This document shows, piece by piece, positions 36,977 to 47,400 of a stretch of 64,000 nucleotides of DNA (position 1 is its first letter; every line of letters starts with the position of its first letter). Origin of the DNA: Siderastrea radians (lineage: Eukaryota > Cnidaria > Anthozoa > Scleractinia > Rhizangiidae); NCBI GenBank assembly GCA_964017195.1, contig OZ024888.1, positions 19,818,201-19,882,200 of the forward strand, in the 5' to 3' direction. The position numbers and the translations under genes were made by a program. The notes beneath the pieces were generated by a model that was given only the letters and a program-made list of their open reading frames with translations, searched no databases and had not been told where the DNA came from.

Positions 36977-39008
36977 ATAGTGAGGCCCTGTTAAGGGGGG
37001 TCTGAATAATCCATAATCCTGGGTAAATTTTGGAAATAATCCGTATCCCAATTTTGTAAACAATTATATCCCTAAAATAAAATTTTAAAACAATCTATAC
37101 ATAGTAATCCCTAATTACCATTTCGTGTCACATGAATACACTTAGGTACTGTATGTCAAGAATGTCAAGGGTTGTATTTCCATACCCCTGACAAAATGTA
37201 GGGGTGGTTACTGAGGCTGTGTTAAAAACTGTGACGGGCCTGCGCGACTTTTGTGCTCTTAATTTAGCCTTTTAAAATGGCTTTAAAATTTAAGCCATTG
37301 TTTGTAACTGCAGTTTTGATTAGTGTTATTTAAACTTAATCCACTTTTTAGTGTTAAAAAGAACTACAGGCCTACGAGACTCCTGCGCATGTATTTTAGC
37401 CTTTTTAGAGTTTTGCTGTCACGAGCAAAGCTCATTAAGCAATGGTTGCTGTTTTATAAAATGCCAAATGTTCATGAGTATTGGTTTTGCATTCGGCACT
37501 GCTGGGTAATATTGCATAACAAAGGACTGAGTGAAGATTTTCTTGTTTTGTTTTTATTCTTGTCAGAGGGCTTGATTTCTGTTTTTAAAAGTAACTTTTG
37601 AGAGGGTTGTTTGAATAAAGTTCTCTGGGTATTCTCACTCAATAAGATGTGTTTTGAAGTTCCTCATGTTCTCTTCAAATATTGTTTATGTTTAGTTCTG
37701 AGTAGTCCTAGAGCTTCTTTTGTGATGAAGCCTCCTTTTACTCCGGATGGACGGCAGGTTGAGAAATGGGTGTAATGAAATGTTTAGTGGGTGTGTACAT
37801 CTAGCACTGACTCGATTTTAAATCTTTCACCTTTGTATTCATTAGTGTCAAAGAACTTTGTTTCTGTTTCAGATACTTCAGCCGCAAACTTAATAGTTTA
37901 ATGGTGTCTGTTAAACTGAACTGCGTTATCTCTTCTCTGGCTGTGTCTCAGAAGGAGAAGATGTCATCAATGAATAGTTTCCAGATGAGCTGTGGTTTAA
38001 AGCGCTTTGATTTAAGATCTCTGTTTCTACCTTAACCATGAAATTATTTGCGAAAGCAACTGCCATTTTCAGTTGGTGCTCGTGACAGTTCCATGAACTT
38101 GTAGGTAGTTTTCTCCACTGGAAGGAGTTCTCCACTAAGATAAGTTTGAGTGTTCTTTGCAGTAGTCACATAGGGATAAGAGGTTCATCTCCATGAAATG
38201 CTTTGTATGCAGTGCCGACTCTAAGTTTATTCTTCCTCTTGTGGCATATTTATATATAAGCTCGTAATGTCCATTGAAACAAGGATTGTTTTCTCGAACC
38301 TTCGTTTTCTCTACGAAATTGATGAAGTAAGTCGTATCTTTCAGACTTGACTTCTGTTGTTGTGCTATAGGCTGATTGAGTTTATAAACGAATGATGATA
38401 GTTTCTCTGTTGCAACTGGGCCCGGCATCACAGCCTGATACAATAGGTTTCCCGACTGGGGTTGATTTGTGTATCCTTGATAGGGTGTACAATATTGGAA
38501 TATGGGGCAACTATGGTGTTTGACAAAGCCATGTTTTGGTCATTTCATCTATAAGGTTTTCAAGGTAGAGTTCGCTAATAAGCTGTTGAACTCTTAGGTT
38601 CGTTTCCTCCACCATAGGATTCACAAGAGATGTGTAATGTTCCCTGTTATCTAGCTGGGTTTGACCTTCTTTAATTTTATCCTCAATGTTAACAGTTAAA
38701 CGTTGGTGTCACACTTCAGGGCTTACCTTGCGTTCAGCGGGATTACTATTATCCTTTGGCTAGGAATTTTGACCATGAGATTTTACTGGATATAAAATAT
38801 ATGTGTCCTTCTTGTTATAACTTTTAAGGCCTTTTAATACCATTTTATGTAAAGGTAGTCGATGTGATAATGACTGATAATAATCCGTAATTTTTGAATG
38901 CAACACAAATAATCCGTTATCTTTAAATTTAGTAGCCAATAATCCGTATCCCTTCTCTAAAAACCCCTTATAATCCATAATCCTAAAACCCTAACAGGGC
39001 CTCAATAG
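36977..39008. mobile_element. Penelope-like insertion with inverted ends
   Basis: The segment is bounded by inverted TGAGGCCCTGTTA ends (36,981 and 39,004) and flanked by ATAG on both sides, a likely 4-bp target duplication. Repeated ATAATCC words lie just inside both ends. The interior has minus-strand fragments of a Penelope-like reverse transcriptase. Either this is one decayed Penelope-like element or a DNA element that received one. Confidence 0.6.
37926..38443 (-). pseudogene. Degenerate Penelope-like reverse transcriptase
   Basis: Two minus-strand open frames, 38443-38135 and 38135-37926, read as consecutive parts of a Penelope-like RT. The first has KDTTYFINFVEKTKV; the second has ENSFQW then MAVAFANNFMVKVE, which precedes the catalytic aspartates in this family. 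Frameshifts separate them and disrupt the segment that should carry the Asp-Asp motif. No GIY-YIG domain was seen. It is dead as a coding sequence. Confidence 0.7.
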
Positions 39009-39486
39009 TCCCACGAGTGTGAGTGATCAGAAGGCCTTTTAAACTATTTCCTGAAGACCGCAGATTATCGCAGGCTCACCTGCTACGTATAAACTCTTTA
39101 CTTACGTACTTTTTTTACCTTAATGTCAAGCCAGTGTTACATGACGTATCATACAATACAGCAGATCCTTCTATCTCGAGCACGCAAACTTAAAAAAAAA
39201 AATGTGGAGATAACAGGAGTTCGATATCGCTAATAGTAAGTACAGGAGCAACATCGACCGACGGAAACGAGTTTCCTTTCAAGATGGTGGGTGATTCGTG
39301 ATACCCGGGGTTCGAAATACTCAGGGCCTACTGCATTTCATGTATATTTTTTATATATAGTCCACTTCCATCTCAAATCGTTCAGTTAGTTATCAACCTT
39401 GTAAAAAGCAACTACTCTACTAGCCTACGTTTCTAACAAAATTAAATAAAGCTTCTGCTCATCAGTAATGGTTGTATTCCTTTCAG

Positions 39487-39855
39487 ACTCACTGAAGTGC
39501 GGTGGAAATCGCCATGGCCTCTTTGGAGTTATCCAGTCCCCAAACTTTCCTAAAACGTACCCAAATAAATTACACTGCGTGTGGAATATCACTGTCCCTG
39601 AAGGCCACCGAATTAGGATAAGGTTCACGGTATTCGACTTGGAGTACTTCTACATGTGTGAATATGACTGGATTTCTTTGCGCTCCGGGAATAGCACATT
39701 GGGAAAATTTTGCGGCTCCAAGAAGAACAGACATCATAGCAAGCTGCCACAGGAGTATTCAATATCACCAACCAATGAAGTAACCCTCACATTTCACTCG
39801 GATTACTCTAACGAGAGAAACTACTCTGGATTTAGAGCGCATTACATCGCTGTTG
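39487..39855 (+). CDS. MASP: MASP exon: CUB1
   Basis: A phase 1-1 exon of 123 codons with acceptor CCTTTCAG and donor GTAAGC. It contains [29 protein letters not shown] and [18 protein letters not shown]. The Glu, Asp and Asp that bind calcium and help contact collectin lysines in MASPs are present. Confidence 0.95.
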
Positions 39856-42800
39856 GTAAGCTCCTTAAAGTCAGGCAGGCAGGCAGTCAGTCAGGCGATT
39901 AAGCATTCAGTGCGCTGGTCCCTCTTCCTCAGTTTCTCCCATCTCTCTCTCCTCTTATCCATCCGTCCATTAATGTGTTCGTTCGTCCGCCCGTCCATCC
40001 GTCCATCTATTCGTTTGTTCGTTCCTTTGTTTTCTCAGTGGATTCTGAAACAATGAAATGCAGTTTTAGTCAAGTAATTAAGACCCCCGAAAGTTAAAGA
40101 GTTTGAGGTTGTCAGTCATTGACAGTAAGCGAGTGTCCGAGTCAGTGACTCCCGTAAGGTGATGTAGATTTTTTGTACTTTTCATACTCTCGTTGATTTT
40201 ATTTTTCTAAATTGCAGATGAGGATGAATGTAAAGAGCGCAATGGTGACTGTGACCATTATTGTCACAATTACATCGGTGGCCACTACTGTTCATGTCGA
40301 GCTGGTTACAGACTTCAGCCAGACAAAAAGTCTTGTCATAGTAAGTAACCTTTTTCGGCTCTTGGGCATTTCTTTCTGACTGATACCAAGTTCTAATGTA
40401 AACGCCAATCTTTTAGTGCATTATATAATTACATAATCTTCGGATGAAAGCAGTTGTGAGGTAACTTATAATACGACTCGTTTATCATGATGGTGCTAAT
40501 TCCACTGTCTCGGTTCATCTTTTTAGCGAATTGCTTAGCTCGCGGAAAATAAGTCGGATTACAAGTTTCTTGTGACAAATCATTCACGTGAAGAAAAATT
40601 CTCCAACATCATCTTGCTATAAAGAAATCACGAACTTGAAGACATCATATTATGCGAGGAAGGCTGTTTATTAATGACAGTTCGCCTTAATATTGTTTGG
40701 TTTTAGTATACACTGTCTTCTATATTTTTGTTTTCCTATCGCTCGTCACTTATGCTTGACTTGTTTATTCCTAGTTGTCTGTGATAACGTACATCTCGGT
40801 GGCAGAAGAGGTGAAATAGTTTCCCCAGAATACCCAAAGCGGTACCCGAAAAATGCCAATTGCGACTGGACAATAAATGTGGATAAAGGATACCAAATAA
40901 CTTTGACCTTTCTTGAGGTATAGTTTATGACTTTGCTTTAAACGAGATGTGTCCTTTCTACTTGATATATTGACTACTACAAACGAGCAGATCTCAGTAC
41001 TTGTGATTCACTGTACAAACTATTGCAGTTCTCCTCAAACGTGACAAACACAATAAGCTGATGTCAGTCAGTCCTGTAACGAAAACGAAGAATATAACCA
41101 ACAGTCCTAAATTTTCTTCATGTATGTATTTTTGCATTCTGAGAGCAAATGTTACAGGAAATGAACGGCAAATTGAGAGTTTAAGGAAGAATATGCTGTT
41201 AGTTGACGGATATGCTATGAAATAAGGAAAGAAGTAGCCTGCAATATCATGTTTTTTTTTTCGGCTTTTGTTTCACTCGTCGAGCGATGTCGGATGATGT
41301 TGCAGGCTACGGAAGACGCTCTGGAACAAAATAGTCATAATATTAATGACATCGAGCTTAAAAGGTAAGGTTGTGGTTTCGGGCTTTGTCCTCTTGGAGT
41401 GTTTTCGGTCGAGAATCTTTGTTTTCTAAGTTCTTTACATCATCATCGTCATCGTCATTGTAATCGTCATCGTGTTCGTTATTAGCGTCAGCATCGTCAC
41501 CATTATTTGCCCCCTCAAAGGTGTATACTGTTTCCCCTTAGATCTCCAATCATAATGTCTTTCCACCTCATTTGCTGCGTGCCCCGTCGTCTTCTTCCAG
41601 GTGGGCCCGCAAGGGGAGTTTACGAGATAGTTACGTTGTTGACATACGAACAACGTGGTGAAGCCACGACAGTTGCTTCCTTTGCTTGAATTTGACAACA
41701 GGGGATTGTCCAGTTTGCTCGCACCTTTTCTCGTTTGACGAACGGTCCCACCAGTTACACCTAGAAGACCCCCCCAGAGACCCCCACCGTAGAATCGTGG
41801 TTATATTAGTCCTGGACTTATACAACTTTCAGGGATGTGGTATCCTTATCTCTAGGAGAGGAATAACCGCGCTGATAATATGTGGCCAAACTTGTGGGCC
41901 TATAACCGGGCAGGCGTATAACCGGAATATCACGATACCATAGAATGAGTTCCAGACATTGTTGGGGCAATCTGATCAGGCTAGCATCAGTTATTTTAGA
42001 TACCTCCAGTCACTTTATACTGTGGTCACCAGATCTGATGAGCCACGTCGTTCAGAAGAAAAGCGTGTTAAAAAATTGGTGGTGACAATGATGACCTGTG
42101 CTGCTTTCGTTTATTCAGTTTGATGTAGAGGACCATCCCGATGTCACCTGTCCTTACGATTACATGAAGGTGTCAGCAGGCAAAAATAGGAAGTACGGTC
42201 CTTTGTGCGGCAAAACTCTTCCTCAGAATATCACTTCGTCTGAGAACTACATGCACATTGAATTTGTGTCAGACGACTCTGGAAACTACAAGGGTTTCAA
42301 AGCCTTCTATGACACACACGGTAAGTGTATACTGATTTTTCATACAGTATAACTAACTAGAGGAGGGGCCGGGGAAACACAGCAACGTCATTCAGTACGG
42401 GAAATCGGTTTAACATCTGGCTTATGGCTTATGAGACTGTAAGCTTCGCTCAATCTATACGTCGTCTATCAGTCATGTAAGAATGATATTGCTCATCTGA
42501 CAACTTCGAAAAGGTAGTGGTGTGTCTTCTATTGAAACTTCTCCGTATTGGCCGCAATCAAACTGGCTTAAGACACTGTGTGAGGATCTGTTTGCAGATT
42601 TGAAGCAACATGTCTCTTGTTAATTTGATTCACATTATTAACGTTAGTTTGTGCTCCCAACAGGGATAAAATGTCCAGTTTTAACTGCTCCAAACCACGG
42701 AAACATGACAGGAGACAGTTTTATTTTCAAAGACGTTGTGGAGTTTGGCTGCAACGAAGGTTATCTGCTAACCGGCTCGGCTGTGAGAGAGTGTTTAAAC

Positions 42801-44456
42801 ACCGGAGACTGGGACGGTACTCCCCCTCAATGCAAACGTATGTATGTGTATTTTTAGAAGAAAATAACGTGGCATAGTAGACTAACATCACAAGAAGTAG
42901 AGTAGAAATTTAAAAAATCGCAAGTTGTTTAACATCACGATCCGATGGTTTGTTTGTTTGTTTTTGTTTTTTTTTTTGTGTGTGTGTTTTTATGGGTGTG
43001 TGTGTGTGCGGGGGGGGGGGGGTGGGGCGGCGTGGTTGGAGGAGAGGGTAAACAAAAGAAAAACAAATTTTTTGTGGGCAATGTTTAAAACACAAATTCA
43101 CGCCGATCGTCAATGATCTTCATATACAAGTAATCAAATCCCGTTTTTAAAAGAAGTTGGCAAAGTACGGACTATTGGCACCAGGAATTGTCATAAAGCA
43201 AAAAATTCGAAATTGTACTCTAGACTTCGTCAAAAATGGGCAGATAACGCAATTCATTGATCGTTTTCAAATCCAAATCATTTCGTTTTCAAAAACGTGA
43301 TTGCTTGATAAGCTTGCACACAGTCAGAAGGAAATCTCGACCAAACAGACTATTCGAACAGATAAGAAAAGACCTTAAACGTCACCCTGCCTAAAGTTTT
43401 GAGAACGGATGCTGAAAAGCTAAGAGCATCCACGTATCTCAAAGTAAACAACTTTTCGTGCCGCTCTCTGAGGAACAACCCTAAAAAAAAAAACAAAGGC
43501 TATTGAGTCAACAATACCACACCGTATTGGCGTTTAAACGTACGGAAAAAACTTCTGAGAATAGTGATATATTAAATTAACGTAATTTTTGGCAACACAC
43601 TTGGTCGTTGCTTTCAAATAGGCTCAACCAACAATAATCCAAAGGTAGTTAATTAAGCCCCCACTGCCGTCAAAATGATGTTTTTTCTACCCCAAACCGT
43701 CAAATCTACAAACCCCGCCCCCCTTCTTGCCCTCAGAAGAGACAAGCACTGACCTGTTGATCGTAAAAGGAAAGAGTCAGGCTTAACTGAGGAATTTTAC
43801 ACGCCGTTCAAGATCTATAAATCATCAAACATAATGAATTGCTGTTTGACAAGTGGAAGATTTCGGTAAACAGCATCGAATGGAAGTAACATTTTCAAGT
43901 CCGCGGGAGAGAAAACTGAAATGAACTGTGTTTCTCTCATAAAATAGGTGCTTGAAATTGGTACATAATAATAAAAAAGCTACATTTACTGAGCATATTG
44001 GCCGGCATGTTGCCAATATTCTTTACGTAAGTCATTTCACTAACCTCTCTTTAATTTGATATTTGTTGTTGTTTTTTTTGTTTGTTTGTTTGTTTGTGTT
44101 TTTCATTCTAGCGGTTAACTGTGGACATCCGGGAATACCGCGTCACGGTAACATCAGTGAAAGCGGCTTCACATACGAGAAAGTGGTTAGTTTTTCATGT
44201 CATAGGTATTACGAACTTCGTGGAGACAGCACACGACAGTGCCAAGCAGATGGCAAATGGTCTGGTGAACAACCCACTTGTGTCCCAAGTAAGTATGTGC
44301 ATCACTGCCAGGAAAGTGATTTAATTCATTTCAGGAGTTTAGCATCTGCAAGATCATATATAATTGAATTCATACATTCGCTGTATATTACGGTCTAATA
44401 CCCGCCCTTTAGCTACCGCACTAATTAGTAAGATAGACTTGATTTTTTTTGTTTTG

Positions 44457-44487
<31 letters not shown>

Positions 44488-47400
44488 CACGTTGCACCCG
44501 CAATTGTACTAACAGAGTTTATCGCTGCCATGATCATTTTATCGTTTGCGCCTAATGCCTAATGTTTGACTTAAACCTATCACTGTAGACCACTGTTCCT
44601 CGGAAACCAAAGGAACAGACAATCAGGACTGAACGAAAACACTTTCGCTGGTACCGATTATGCCCGAGAAATCTGGATTAGTTCATAAAGAATAAATCTA
44701 GACAAGCTCGAAACATTAATTCACTTTTATTGCTGTTGCTCATAAAATTCCTTTATCATTAGTTCTGGCAACGTAGTGATATAAATGTAATTCTCTACTT
44801 AATTGTAATTCTCTTCTAATTGGTTGGAATTTTCTTTCAACCAATCAGAACCACTACCAAGATCTGGGCAGTGAACGTCATCAGTATGGAATTTCTGAGC
44901 TCGTTAATTACTCAGACGTCGTTTAGCGAGGGCTCAAGTGGCAACCTTGTGAAACTTCGGCTGTTTTCTCAGGCTAATTAATTTTTTTTTCGCTGTCATC
45001 ACTCGTTGCTTGAAAGTATCGCATAGTTTGAGAATGCAGCTCCCACTATGTTGCTCCCCGTCGGATAGAAAAAACGAACCTCTCACATTTCTCTCCTAGA
45101 CCACTGAGGAAACAGCCAATGGGTAGGCTTACTTTTTCGGGGTCTCACCATGCATAACACGGAAGCGTAGGGTACTCAAAAACACAACTGCGAGCCGAGC
45201 GAACGGGAGATACGGAAGCAACGTTCGCATCCCTCTTAAGTGAGGTCTTAAGCAAATGAGCCTGCTCTAAAACGAAGCTTTTGTGGTGCCGTCATGTATT
45301 CCTCCTTGAGGTGTCCCCGATAACAGTGTTTTAGTAACTTATGATGCAAACTTTCCTCTCTAACGTAACTTAGCATGCGGAGAAGTGGCTAACTTCAATT
45401 ATAGTGGCGATGTTTGTCGAAAGAGGATTGTTGGCGGTCAAGACTCCTCTAAAGGGGCGTATCCATGGCACGTGCTGATCATGAAGAATGGCGATGTCGC
45501 TTGCGGTGGAAGTCTTTTGAACGAGCGATGGGTCTTAACAGGTGAGTCTCCTAGCAACGGTTGTAAATGATTAACTTTTCGACCTTTCTTTTTACCTCTG
45601 TTCCATAATTACAAGCGCAAAGGCGAAGAGAGACTGAAAGGTACCAAAATTAGAAAAGCAATGGTGTGAGTTTGCACCATTTTATGTGTTTTACCCAATT
45701 AGACGTAGAGAAATAAATCACCGCGAGATAATGCGGGTTTTATCAATCATCTCGCTCGCGCAGTGATGATTCGACATGGCTTTTTTTCTGTGTAGAAACT
45801 TTTGTCCAGACGAAACCACTCTAAAATACCCATGCAATGCCGGATAAAAATGGAAAACCGTTTCATGAAATGTTCTACGCGAAATATGCGCATTTATTAT
45901 ATGGCAAGCAATTCTTCAGTCTATATCGAGTGTTCTGATTGGTTAGTTTTCGGTCGGGATTTAAGTCTACCGACTGGGCCAACGTTCTTTAGTGACTTTG
46001 TGTGTTTTATTGGTTTTTTTGTACGGCTATAGACTGTGAGCTGTAAAGACCCGAGTAAATCGGCCAAGACTTAAACAATAATTATTAAAATTCAGCATTA
46101 ACAAAAGAGTACGTTTCTCGCAAGAAAACCTCACGGCGAAAAAGAATGAAAACTGCAAAACAACTAGCAAACGGCTTTCACCGGCAACTGTAAATCGAAA
46201 GCAAACGATCACGTTCTTGTCTAGTTCAATATTCGCTATCGCTTCAGTCAGCGCTTTCCACAAGAACAAATTAAAGTTACTCTTACATGCATTAAACTAA
46301 CAGTGTACCTTGATTCCTCAGCGAGATTTTTGCTCTTGTAGTGCACATCCTTGAAAATAATTTTAGCTTGTTCACAAGTCCGCTCTTGCTGTAGCTCGCG
46401 CTAAAAACAACTTTGTTAGGTGCGACGAAAATTTGCTCTTAGCATCCACAAAGTTCTCCATAAAGCCACTGAAGCAAACAACTTGCAGTATTTGATGGAG
46501 AGATAATTTCCAGTGTCGTTTTTACCGGGGCACAGCCACGGTTATAAAATGCTGTCCGTTCCTATCGTTTTTTCAAAGTCTCGTTTCCAGGGCACCGCTT
46601 TCCTTTCTGCTTTGACAAAATCGTTGTCATAGTAACTGTACTTCCTCAGATGTATCGCTGGCTCAGTTGAGTTCTTATTCGCCATTTTGCGAAAAGCACG
46701 AGGCAATGGAGGCCATTCAAGACAAAGATAAAAAAATGATATATTATCTGGTTGAGCTGCCTGTGCATTCATTTCGATCAGGCCGGCAAGGGGCGCCTAT
46801 GCTTTCTCGCATAAAAAGTGGCATTAAACCTAAATTAAATCAAAAGACTGATTCTTAATGATATCCACAATTTAATTTTGTAATCGCTTACTATTTTTAA
46901 AAACACGGGCACCCTGTGCTTTTAAAACAACTCTTCCTAGGAATCAATGCAATTACGGTAAAAAATATTCCTTTGACTTTAATATGATGCGACAAAACTG
47001 AATGTTTCAAATAACCTTTGTCACGCAATATTTACATTAGCAAGAATTGAAAATTCTCAAGTGTTCAAAATGTGGGATTCCCGAACATTTTCTCTTTTCA
47101 CATTATTCATTACACGTTTTTTCTAAAGAATATGTGCCATAAATTAGTTTTTTATGTCGCGCGACAAACCCATTGATCTAAACGACCCTTATGCATGCTA
47201 CTGTAAACGTGGGTTGCCAAGGTAAATGTGCCCCGGTAAAATTCACGAAGTGATTCTCGTTTAGGTTCGAGTGTTCCTTTGTTCACACTGACTAAAACGC
47301 TGCCACAATTTCCAGAGTTTGAGAAGCACGTGTGTGAGCCAGTTTTATCGGGGCCTTTTCATTATTCTTTTTTTTCCCGAATTGTCTCTGCCCGTAACGA

